NCBI GenBank assembly: GCA_022837205.1
Contig: JALHEL010000108.1
Coordinates: 15,234-21,548 of the forward strand
Direction of reading: 5' to 3'
Source: Leptolinea sp.
GTDB lineage: Bacteria; Chloroflexota; Anaerolineae; Anaerolineales; Anaerolineaceae
Length of the DNA: 6,315 bases
The notes beneath the pieces are model-generated. The model searched no databases. It had not been told where the DNA came from and saw nothing but the letters and a program-made list of their open reading frames with translations. Both the position numbers and the translations under genes were made by a program. Shown piece after piece: positions 1 to 6,256 of the stretch. Each line of letters opens with the position of its first letter. The first letter of the stretch is position 1.

Positions 1-3000
1 ACGCTGATCATTAATGATTATGCCGGCGGGACACCTGCTTTGGATTCAGCGGCAATTGATTCCAAAACGGACAATAAGACATATGTTTCGATATTTCATC
101 ATGATGGAAATCAAATTCAGGTTGTGACATCAGGCAGCGAATATACTTCGAGAACTGCTATAGTAAACGGCTCAACGATCAAATATAACCCGGATTTGTC
201 TTGGTACTATGGTTGGACAACCGTTCAAACGACGACCAGTACTCGTTATGCCTATGTTAAGCGGGCAAAATGGCTTGATTGGATTCCGGATGTAATACAA
301 ATTGAAGATGAGGAGTGGAGCAGTTGGAGCTCCTCACAACCAAGATATGGAGGAAACGGTCCTTACTATTTTATGGATGATAATCGGCAGGAGGATCTGT
401 ATAATTCTTTCAGTTCGATCGAAACTTACCTTTCCGGAACGGTATTGGTCTGGAGTCATACGTATTGGACTTGGTACGGATCCAAAGTGTATGAAGCGAC
501 TTATAAACAAGTCACGGGTAGTCTGGAAACCTATACGCATGAAATCAACGCCCATCGCCCAATATCGATATCCTTTATCGGTTCGCAAGAAGGGAATATC
601 TCAATCAATTCGACCGGTACCGGCGACGTTATCCTTGACGGTGACTTGCTGAATCCGAGCGGTCCGGTGACCATAAATGCCGCTCAAAACGGAATCTATC
701 AAACAGATGAACCCGGCTCCATCGTTGCGGAAAATATAACGCTGAATGCCGGCTCAATCATCGGTACGGTTAGTGTACCGATATCGCTGCGGTTGTCTGA
801 TGATTCCGGAATGTTGAAGGCGGCTGCGGCAAACGGCGGAATTTTCCTCAAGCATCTCTCGGGAAACTTACGGATCGATACGATCAATGCTCCGAATGGA
901 AATGTGGATATCACTGCCGCGGGATCAATCCTCGCGGCAGCGGGCAAGAGTGGATTGATCACAGCCAACGGTATCACATTGAACGCCGGCGGCGGAATCG
1001 GTACCGATATTCAGGCGCCGATCCAGATTAATTCCAATACCTCAAATCGAAATGGAAAAGTCAATATTACAGCGAAAGGAAATATCTATCTGTCAGAGAT
1101 CAGCGGAGATCTAAACCTTGAGAAGATGATCACTAACGGTGATGTATGGTTGAAGGTTGTTAACGGGAATCTGGTGGATGCCAACAAACTGCAGACGCGC
1201 GACGAGCGTACCTATCAGGAACTATTAGATACTGTTTACAGTCGTCTACAGTTGATGGATGAAACTGGTGCCCAGGATAAGATTGATCATCTCTGTCAAT
1301 CGCTTGCTGTGATAAAAACACAGGAGTATCGAACTTATTGGCAATATCGTTTGACGCAGACCGATCCATCGGTTTATGACAACAGTTTCATTGTCAATCT
1401 GACTGCTGCCGAAACAACGTGGTATACCGACTTTTATTCGCAACAGGGGGCCGATATCGGTCTTACCGGTGAAGATCTCACGATATTCGTAAATAATGCG
1501 TTGCAGACGCTGGTTAACGCCCGCACAGAACAGTACCGCTCCTTGCATATGAATTATGGGAGTCTCGGTGACAGCTTTGACCCGGACTATCAATATAGCC
1601 TTTCTCAGACTGAGATGGATACAATGAAAGCCGGTGTTAAGGTCTGGACACAAGCTGAATTGTTACAATTGATCAGCGGTAACTTGCTGAAGCCGGTTTC
1701 CAGCACGATGACGGATATTGAGGATCCGAATATTGTCGCCCGAAATATTACGCTTGAAGTCTCTGGAACGGTCGGAAGTTATAAATCCACACCGGTCATT
1801 CTACCGGTTGCGGATGGGAAACTTGGAGCGCTGACAGATGATCAGAAAGTTGCCTTGGCGGCGGCAGAACGGTCGGATATCGTCTATGTCGGACCGGCAG
1901 TTGACGCGGTTTCGTTTTCGTTATCGAATAATCAAATTAAATTAACAGCACCGTCGGGAACCAATTGGCAGCAACTTGGCTTCACCGCTGCCGGAATGGA
2001 AGTTCATTTACGGAATATATATCTGAACTGGTTGGTTGCGTCCGAACAAGAGGCATGGAAGGTTGAATCTGTCAACGGGTCGGAACTGACGCTTTCGATT
2101 CAAAAAACCATTTCTCCATATATTACGTACTTTATAAATTTATCAACAGTTGATGTCATCAGCAATATCATCGATCCGGGATACTATTTAAGTGCTGAAA
2201 ATTCTGATCTTCAATATGCAAAAATAACCGCTTTGAACATTTATTCCCGAGATGATATCAATATTGATTCCAACGGTATGATCAATGCAAAAGCCGGAAA
2301 CGGGATTTACCTGGGAGGCGGAAAGGAAATGCAGGGTGATTTGAATCTTGCCGTGATTCAGTCACTCAACAACGGCGAGATTCGAATTCGCAGCCACCGA
2401 AACGTCATAAATTCGGCGGTCACACCTCAGACGACCGCAAATGTGATCACCGGCGGCGATGTGGTACTGGAAGCTGGCGGCGGTTCGGTCGGCGAAAGCG
2501 ATAGACCGGTTTACACCGCGATCAGCGGAGACGGCATGTTGACTGCACGTGCGGATAAAAACGTTTATATTTCACAGGTGCAATTGGAAAACGGAAGTCC
2601 GATCTTGAACGGCGTGCATCCGTATCTGACAGCCGGAAATGCGCCGGATCTGAAAATTTCCAATATCTATGCACAGACCGGTGAGATTGTCATTCGAACA
2701 GACGGATTAATTCTCGACGGGGAAAAAACAGACTTTACCAAGCTTTTAGCGAAACATGTCATACTGACCGCCGGTAAAGGAATCGGAGAATCGGATGACC
2801 CGTTGGAAGTCCATACATACTTCTCTGCGGATCAACCCGGTAACGGTTGGCTGAAAGCGACCGCTCTGAATCATGTCAATCTCTCGGATCCGGAAGGGGA
2901 TATGGGAGTTTTGAATGTCCTATCTTATGAAGGTAATGTAAACCTTTCCGCGTTGAATTCCATCCTTGATGCCGGCGATCCGGAAGATCCTTATAATCCG

Positions 3001-5895
3001 GCTTCCGATCTTGAGACGGAAAGCGTCGGTGGCAGATGGCCGAAGGCGGATATCATCGCCGAAAATGTCACACTGGAAACGACGCTCGGAGGAATCGGGA
3101 CCGCAGACAATGAGCTGGATATCGATTCAAGCTACAGTAGCGGCAGCGGGAGGTTGACAGCTTCGACCGGTAATTTGCTTAATACTTATCTGATAGAAAC
3201 TGCCGGGGATATGAACCTAAATACTGTGAAAACCGGTATGGATGTCATCGCATTCATAACCGCTCCGGCCGGCAGCATTCTGAACGGAGCGGCAGCCGGT
3301 GTATTCAATATCGTTTCGGGAAAGACAAAACTGTTTGCCGCGAAAAATATCGGCGCCGTAAACAATAAACTGACTTCAGAGGTAGGTTGGCTGGAAGGTA
3401 CAGCCACCGAAGGCGGTGTCTGGATTTATAACAATGGTACGCTGGTGCTTAGCTCGGTAACCGGATCCGGTCCGGCTGTTCACGGTAAGGGCGATATTGA
3501 AATCATCTCCGGATGTCCGGAGACAATCGCGACCGATATCATATCGGACAGCGGCTCGATCAAAATATGGGCGAAAGATGATGACGGGGCGGTTGACGAA
3601 AGCGGAAATGTGCTGCCGGATGATCTGACAGTAAAATCCGGTGTGACACTTCGGGCTGTAGCGCAGGGTACCTTCATACTGCTTTCGGCGGGTGATGATT
3701 TGATCATCGAAGAAGGCGCGAGTCTGATTGCCGCCGGTGATATTATTCTGCGAGCTGACGCCAATACGATCGACGCATCAGGCGAGCTCAATTCGGCGAT
3801 CGATGCGGTAAACACAGATCATGATCCTGATCGAGGCGCTATAGTAGAACTGCACGGGACCTATATTGTGGGCGCCGATAATAGAGTGTATGTTCAGACT
3901 TATGATGATAACGACATCATCAATCTGTATGCTTCGCTCAGAAGCAGAGTCACAACCGGTGCGGGTAATGATCAGATTCGTTTCTTCGGCAGTTCCGCCT
4001 TGACAGACGGAGGCGTTATTGATGGCAGCTCCGGCATTGATATGCTGGATTATACCGGATATGACAGCGGAATCAACATACATCTGACCGACACCGGAAC
4101 GATCGATGGGTTCAAGGGGAGTGAACCGAGCATCAGCGGAGGATTTGACAATATTGACACAATTATCGGCAGCAACCCATATAACCCATATGATAATCTG
4201 ACAGGCATGGACGTCGATTCGCTCTGGGATATTTTGGCGAATGGACATACGATTTACTCTTCGGGTGGAAATATGCTTGACTTGAGCGGTATAGAATGCC
4301 TGAACGGCGGGTATGCCGATGATGATTTCAGACCGGAACCAGGAGCTTTCTATTCAGGTACAATAAACGGCGGAGACGGTGTGAACTGGTTGGATTACAG
4401 TGCTTATACGACTCCGGTGGACGCTAATTTGACAACTCTTACTGTACCGGGCCTTCAGCCGGAGAGTTTCAGTAATATTTACAACCTGATCGGTGGTTCG
4501 GTGGATGATGTCTTGACCGGAAATGACCGGGACAACCGGCTTTTTGGCGGTTCCGGAAATGACGATCTTTATGGATTGGATGGAAATGATATTCTGAACG
4601 GCGGCAAAGGCTCTGATCGGATGTTTGGTGGAAAAGGTAACGATATCTTTGTCTTTATCGGTGATGAACAGATAGATGATCTAATTGATGGCGGTGACGG
4701 GTTAAACACGCTCGATTTCTCCGGCAGTAATGGCGGGACGACCATTGAACTAAACGGAATTGGAAATATGATTGGTTTCAGTGGTATCCAATCCGGACTA
4801 TTCGGTTCGTTCACGAATATTAACGGTTTGATCGGTTCGAATTTCGAAGATTTCCTATTTGGGCTCAACGTTCAAAGTGTATGGGAAATCGGAGATGGCA
4901 CCAATCGATATCTTGCGCTTCACCGTAACTTGATATTTCGTAATGTCGAAAATCTGAGAGGTGGAAGCGGTGTTGATATATTCCGATTCCTTGATGGGGG
5001 AGTGTTTGGTTGTAGTATCGATGGTGGCTCAAATGAAAATAATCGGCTCGATTTTTCACTCTATACCACGCCGGTTTATATCGATCTTTCAACAGATACT
5101 TATAGTGCAATTCATGGAACAGTAACCAATGTGCAACGAATTACCGGCGGTAAATCGAACGACACACTCATCGGGAATGACTTACCGAATGTAATTGACG
5201 GCGGCTCGGGTGATGATCTGATTCGCGGATTGGGCGGTAATGACTTCTTAATTACCAGCGGAGGTAATAACATTGTGTATGGTGACGACGGAAACGACTT
5301 TATTTCAGCCGGCACAGGGTTTAACATTCTATATGGCGGAAACGGATATGATATTGCGGATATTGACTGGCCGGGGGGCTTTTATATTCCGTTAGGCGAC
5401 ATTGAGTTGGTGATTACCCACAAACCCGGTTCGGATGGGGCGATCAAGCTACCAAGCATTTTAGTGATCGATGTTATCAGTCTGCAAGTCGCTGATATTT
5501 CGAGTGACGAATATGACGCTTTTCTGGTGCGGCTTTCCTCGTTGGATCAAGTGTTGATATATCGCGGAACCGCTCAAAAAATTATTCTGGATACGGAAGA
5601 AGATTTAGGAGGAAATCTACCGGAGAGGACGACCGTCGTTAAAGCGATGACAGTTCAACTACTGCGCAACGGAATCCAAATCAAGGTCGGTTCAAGCCTG
5701 TTTCTTCTCTCCTTTGTTTTGCCGTTGGGCGCAAATCCGGACCTCTATGCGATCTTCTTCTGGGATGAGGATTTGAAAGTTTGGATCGAAATTCCGGCTG
5801 CATATGTAATTGATTCGGTAAACGGCGGTATCGGTCGATTGGAAGCTTGGGTCAGGCGTACCGGCAAATATGTATTGATATTGCGAGGAAATTGA
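1..5895 (+). CDS. Giant modular surface/secreted protein with hemagglutinin-like beta repeats and RTX calcium-binding repeats (5' end outside window)
   Basis: The frame is open from base 1 to TGA at 5893-5895, giving 1964 visible codons. The TTG at 40 is not a credible start because the same frame reads TLIINDYAGG before it and no ribosome site is apparent, so the N-terminus and any signal peptide are missing. Domain order by window residue: W/Y-rich segment (68-180), beta-strand repeats (188-394), helical insert (395-565), one repeat signature, a second insert (603-741), more beta repeats (742-1264), a duplicated module with two RTX blocks (1339-1787), and a C-terminal domain (1791-1964). 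The glycine-, asparagine- and aspartate-rich composition, the FHA-like repeats and the calcium-binding nonapeptides indicate an extracellular adhesin-like or matrix protein; this role is inference from family resemblance. No enzyme motif, LPXTG, PEP-CTERM or terminal membrane anchor is visible. There are only four or so cysteines in the visible protein. Similar layouts are, from memory, found in giant proteins of Chloroflexota and PVC bacteria. The exact function is unknown. Confidence 0.93.
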   Translation, partial: TLIINDYAGGTPALDSAAIDSKTDNKTYVSIFHHDGNQIQVVTSGSEYTSRTAIVNGSTIKYNPDLSWYYGWTTVQTTTSTRYAYVKRAKWLDWIPDVIQIEDEEWSSWSSSQPRYGGNGPYYFMDDNRQEDLYNSFSSIETYLSGTVLVWSHTYWTWYGSKVYEATYKQVTGSLETYTHEINAHRPISISFIGSQEGNISINSTGTGDVILDGDLLNPSGPVTINAAQNGIYQTDEPGSIVAENITLNAGSIIGTVSVPISLRLSDDSGMLKAAAANGGIFLKHLSGNLRIDTINAPNGNVDITAAGSILAAAGKSGLITANGITLNAGGGIGTDIQAPIQINSNTSNRNGKVNITAKGNIYLSEISGDLNLEKMITNGDVWLKVVNGNLVDANKLQTRDERTYQELLDTVYSRLQLMDETGAQDKIDHLCQSLAVIKTQEYRTYWQYRLTQTDPSVYDNSFIVNLTAAETTWYTDFYSQQGADIGLTGEDLTIFVNNALQTLVNARTEQYRSLHMNYGSLGDSFDPDYQYSLSQTEMDTMKAGVKVWTQAELLQLISGNLLKPVSSTMTDIEDPNIVARNITLEVSGTVGSYKSTPVILPVADGKLGALTDDQKVALAAAERSDIVYVGPAVDAVSFSLSNNQIKLTAPSGTNWQQLGFTAAGMEVHLRNIYLNWLVASEQEAWKVESVNGSELTLSIQKTISPYITYFINLSTVDVISNIIDPGYYLSAENSDLQYAKITALNIYSRDDINIDSNGMINAKAGNGIYLGGGKEMQGDLNLAVIQSLNNGEIRIRSHRNVINSAVTPQTTANVITGGDVVLEAGGGSVGESDRPVYTAISGDGMLTARADKNVYISQVQLENGSPILNGVHPYLTAGNAPDLKISNIYAQTGEIVIRTDGLILDGEKTDFTKLLAKHVILTAGKGIGESDDPLEVHTYFSADQPGNGWLKATALNHVNLSDPEGDMGVLNVLSYEGNVNLSALNSILDAGDPEDPYNPASDLETESVGGRWPKADIIAENVTLETTLGGIGTADNELDIDSSYSSGSGRLTASTGNLLNTYLIETAGDMNLNTVKTGMDVIAFITAPAGSILNGAAAGVFNIVSGKTKLFAAKNIGAVNNKLTSEVGWLEGTATEGGVWIYNNGTLVLSSVTGSGPAVHGKGDIEIISGCPETIATDIISDSGSIKIWAKDDDGAVDESGNVLPDDLTVKSGVTLRAVAQGTFILLSAGDDLIIEEGASLIAAGDIILRADANTIDASGELNSAIDAVNTDHDPDRGAIVELHGTYIVGADNRVYVQTYDDNDIINLYASLRSRVTTGAGNDQIRFFGSSALTDGGVIDGSSGIDMLDYTGYDSGINIHLTDTGTIDGFKGSEPSISGGFDNIDTIIGSNPYNPYDNLTGMDVDSLWDILANGHTIYSSGGNMLDLSGIECLNGGYADDDFRPEPGAFYSGTINGGDGVNWLDYSAYTTPVDANLTTLTVPGLQPESFSNIYNLIGGSVDDVLTGNDRDNRLFGGSGNDDLYGLDGNDILNGGKGSDRMFGGKGNDIFVFIGDEQIDDLIDGGDGLNTLDFSGSNGGTTIELNGIGNMIGFSGIQSGLFGSFTNINGLIGSNFEDFLFGLNVQSVWEIGDGTNRYLALHRNLIFRNVENLRGGSGVDIFRFLDGGVFGCSIDGGSNENNRLDFSLYTTPVYIDLSTDTYSAIHGTVTNVQRITGGKSNDTLIGNDLPNVIDGGSGDDLIRGLGGNDFLITSGGNNIVYGDDGNDFISAGTGFNILYGGNGYDIADIDWPGGFYIPLGDIELVITHKPGSDGAIKLPSILVIDVISLQVADISSDEYDAFLVRLSSLDQVLIYRGTAQKIILDTEEDLGGNLPERTTVVKAMTVQLLRNGIQIKVGSSLFLLSFVLPLGANPDLYAIFFWDEDLKVWIEIPAAYVIDSVNGGIGRLEAWVRRTGKYVLILRGN
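202..540 (+). other. Tryptophan/tyrosine-rich segment of the giant protein
   Basis: About 113 residues carry nine tryptophans and many tyrosines, in clusters such as WYYGW, KWLDW, EEWSSW and YWTWYG, mixed with threonine- and serine-rich stretches. This composition differs sharply from the glycine/asparagine repeats that follow. The layout (YYGWTT, then a Thr run, then RYAYVKRAKWLDW) resembles a segment I recall preceding FHA-like repeats in other giant bacterial surface proteins. No catalytic motif is visible. It could be an aromatic carbohydrate- or surface-binding face, but that is speculation. Confidence 0.6.
562..1182 (+). repeat. Filamentous-hemagglutinin-like beta repeats, first block
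   Basis: Diverged repeats alternate short hydrophobic strands with glycine/asparagine turns, as in GNISIN, GNVDITAAGSI and GKVNITAKGNIYLS. The clearest shared signature is N-I-T-L-N-A-G followed by x-x-I-G-T and a proline-containing strand. It occurs at 733-768 (NITLNAGSIIGT) and 970-1005 (GITLNAGGGIGT), 237 bases apart. This pattern is typical of right-handed beta-helix regions of large exported adhesins. The repeats are recognisable as protein but diverged as DNA, so they are old rather than recently expanded. A third unit begins at 1054 and is interrupted by the next feature. Confidence 0.75.
1183..1695 (+). other. Helical insert within the beta-repeat region
   Basis: About 170 residues of different character: rich in Gln, Glu, Leu, Tyr, Thr and charged residues, poor in glycine, with helix-like stretches such as TYQELLDTVYSRLQLMDE, EYRTYWQYRL and NNALQTLVNARTEQYRSL. 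It begins just after the strand WLKVVNGNLVDA and ends just before the usual NITL signature resumes at 1744, so it sits in the linker of a repeat unit rather than replacing one. I recall similar inserts with a YWQYR-like core in other giant FHA-like proteins, so it is probably a reusable module. Function unknown. Confidence 0.6.
1723..1806 (+). repeat. Resumed beta-repeat signature after the helical insert
   Basis: The protein reads DPNIVARNITLEVSGTVGSY and then a proline-containing strand, matching the signature seen at 733 and 970. It shows that the interrupted repeat closes on the far side of the helical insert. The glycine triplet of the canonical unit is degenerate here (SGTVG instead of GGGIG). 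Confidence 0.65.
1807..2223 (+). other. Second non-repeat insert: Ala-rich helix followed by a small beta domain
   Basis: The first part, around 1828-1890, reads LTDDQKVALAAAERSDIVYV, an alanine-rich likely helix. It is followed by a beta-rich part with NNQIKLTAPSGTNWQQLGF, an AGMEVHLRN strand and KVESVNGSELTLSIQ. The last pattern (Phe-x-Ala-Gly-Met, then V-x-S-V-N-G-S-x-L-T-L) resembles small beta modules that I remember from other giant repetitive surface proteins. The block ends where repeat strands resume near 2224 (KITALNIYSRDDINID). Its role is unknown; it may be a side domain projecting from the solenoid. Confidence 0.5.
2224..3790 (+). repeat. Filamentous-hemagglutinin-like beta repeats, second block
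   Basis: At least four further diverged repeat units follow. The signature strand plus glycine turn appears at 2461-2493 (VVLEAGGGSVGE), 2758-2790 (VILTAGKGIGE) and 3064-3102 (NVTLETTLGGIGT), with a weaker relative near 3330 (KLFAAKNIGAVNN). Between signatures come paired strands such as GDLNLAVIQSLNNGEIRIR and GDMNLNTVKTGMDVIAFI. Spacing is irregular, about 300 bases in the clearest pair (2758 to 3064). From about 3500 the pattern shifts to acidic strands such as GSIKIWAKDDDG and DDLIIEEGASLIAAGDIIL, grading into the calcium-binding part. Confidence 0.72.
4015..4656 (+). repeat. Composite module, copy A (ends in RTX block 1)
   Basis: This unit of about 214 residues aligns with the one at 4681-5352. 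Matching landmarks, in order: VIDGSSG at 4015, IIGSN at 4162, GMDVDSLWDI at 4204, LDYSAYTTPV at 4390, and RTX nonapeptides from 4492. In copy B the equivalents are at 4681, 4828, 4861, 5047 and 5146, so the offset is 654-666 bases throughout. This indicates a tandem duplication of a whole composite module rather than of the nonapeptides alone. The copies differ widely in sequence, so the duplication is not recent. Related modules ('DYSxYTTPV' type) occur, as I recall, in many RTX-containing surface proteins. Confidence 0.75.
4492..4653 (+). repeat. RTX calcium-binding nonapeptides, block 1 (six units)
   Basis: Six consecutive nine-residue units fit the GGxGxDxUx pattern of hemolysin-type repeats: GGSVDDVLT, GNDRDNRLF, GGSGNDDLY, GLDGNDILN, GGKGSDRMF and GGKGNDIFV. 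The third to sixth keep the aspartate and glycines expected to bind calcium in a parallel beta-roll. Such repeats fold on meeting millimolar calcium outside the cell. The motif is established; calcium binding in this protein is inferred. Confidence 0.9.
4681..5352 (+). repeat. Composite module, copy B (overlaps RTX block 2)
   Basis: Second copy of the module at 4015-4656, about 224 residues. Shared landmarks are LIDGGDG, LIGSN, GLNVQSVWEI, LDFSLYTTPV and then nonapeptides. An extra single RTX-like unit, GGSGVDIFR, lies inside it at 4960-4986; the same place in copy A (near 4306) has the degenerate NGGYADDDF. The copies therefore share internal structure even where their residues differ. Confidence 0.75.
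5146..5361 (+). repeat. RTX calcium-binding nonapeptides, block 2 (eight units, partly degenerate)
   Basis: Eight consecutive units: GGKSNDTLI, GNDLPNVID, GGSGDDLIR, GLGGNDFLI, TSGGNNIVY, GDDGNDFIS, AGTGFNILY and GGNGYDIAD. The third, fourth, sixth and last are good matches to GGxGxDxUx. The fifth and seventh lack the aspartate. Two more units than block 1 suggests gain or loss of units after the module duplicated. As in block 1, a calcium-stabilised beta-roll is the expected fold. Confidence 0.88.
5371..5892 (+). other. Beta-rich C-terminal domain without recognisable anchor
   Basis: The last 174 residues follow directly after the RTX block. They fall into two parts. The first (to about 5610) contains IELVITHKPG, LVIDVISLQVADI and VLIYRGTAQKIIL. 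The second (from about 5617) reads TTVVKAMTVQLLRNGIQIKV, a hydrophobic strand pair around 5695-5760, FFWDEDLKVWIEIP and finally RRTGKYVLILRGN. The second part looks like an immunoglobulin-like or similar beta domain, of a kind I recall at the ends of Chloroflexota surface proteins. The hydrophobic stretch is broken by Pro, Gly and Asp and is not a convincing membrane helix. No LPXTG, PEP-CTERM or outer-membrane barrel is present, so the export and attachment route is unresolved. Confidence 0.6.
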
Positions 5896-5930
5896 TCGCC
5901 TTGCTATGATGATCGGTTGCTTGCTGCAAA

Positions 5931-5954
5931 AATAATGATGTAAGAATCATTATT
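5931..5954. other. Small AT-rich hairpin after the stop codon
   Basis: AATAATGAT (5931-5939) and its exact complement ATCATTATT (5946-5954) form a 9-bp stem with a 6-base loop. The stem has only one G-C pair and no long T tract follows, so it would be a weak terminator. It may help stabilise the 3' end of the transcript, or be chance in AT-rich DNA. Confidence 0.4.
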
Positions 5955-5991
5955 ATCGATTAAATTTGTTGTAGGTTTGTGATAATAGCGA

Positions 5992-6036
5992 AATAAAAAG
6001 AGGGTGAATCAGGTAATGGTTTACTCTCTTTTTATT
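5992..6036 (+). terminator. Strong intrinsic terminator, probably bidirectional
   Basis: AATAAAAAGAGGGTGAA (5992-6008) pairs with TTTACTCTCTTTTTATT (6020-6036) over 17 bp, with two G-U wobbles (6003/6025 and 6006/6022) and no mismatch. The stem can continue inward through 6009-6011/6017-6019 to a 5-base loop (GGTAA), giving about 20 bp. A run of five T at 6029-6033 lies in the right arm and the mirrored A run in the left arm, the usual layout of a terminator that can work from both sides. It starts 97 bases after the giant gene's stop, so it is the natural end of that transcript. Confidence 0.85.
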
Positions 6037-6256
6037 ACCTGGCTTCAACATTTCAAAAAATAATTCAAATAGGATGTCAAAAGTACTTCGATTGGTTTGA
6101 ATATCTGTCTGAAGATCACAAACCGAGATCAAATTATATTTCTTTGACACTCCCGATGACTATGATCTGATCCTCTATAATTCGAGCATTGATGATGCCG
6201 ATGATCGGCTGTATCAGTTATTAAATACGCTACCCAGTCGGTTTAGATTTTCGTAA
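5997..6256 (+). pseudogene. Possible decayed gene fragment in two overlapping frames
   Basis: Two + strand frames overlap here and both have protein-like stretches. One is open from 5997 to a TGA at 6168-6170 and contains QKYFDWFEYLSEDHKPRS. The other is open from 6113 to a TAA at 6254-6256 and contains FFDTPDDYDLILYNSS and then IDDADDRLYQLLNTLP. Neither has an ATG with a ribosome site at its beginning, and the first passes through the terminator hairpin. A shift from the first frame into the second somewhere around 6113-6150 would join both stretches, as expected of a frameshifted remnant. I do not recognise the family. Chance remains quite possible over so short a length. Confidence 0.22.

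Noticed and set aside
40..42. TTG at 40 as the start of the large gene
   Set aside because: The frame is open upstream to base 1, there is no ribosome site before the TTG, and no signal sequence follows it.
562..3790. Repeats as a DNA-level tandem array or CRISPR
   Set aside because: Similarity is at the protein level only, units are diverged and unevenly spaced, and no short identical direct repeats with spacers were found.
302..5327. Other-frame open stretches of 60-160 codons overlapping the giant gene, such as - strand 3778-4248 and 1246-1653
   Set aside because: They lie wholly within a coding frame with strong repeat and domain structure. They are shadow frames produced by its repetitive, glycine/aspartate-rich codons.
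4492..5361. RTX repeats as evidence for a pore-forming toxin
   Set aside because: No hydrophobic pore-forming region or acylation-type segment is visible, and the rest of the protein is FHA-like. The repeats alone only indicate a calcium-binding extracellular protein.
5695..5763. Hydrophobic stretch near the C-terminus as a membrane anchor
   Set aside because: It is interrupted by Pro, Gly, Asn and Asp and is followed by more than 40 residues of soluble-looking beta domain, so paired beta strands are more likely.
5953..6150. 65-codon - strand frame starting with GTG
   Set aside because: It runs through both arms of the strong terminator hairpin, has low-complexity AT-driven composition and no clear ribosome site; most likely a chance frame.
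6144..6181. Perfect TTGACA (6144-6149) and perfect TATAAT (6176-6181) as a promoter
   Set aside because: The gap between the two boxes is 26 bases, far beyond the roughly 16-18 needed. Each box lacks a good partner at the right distance, and no gene with a start follows before the window ends.
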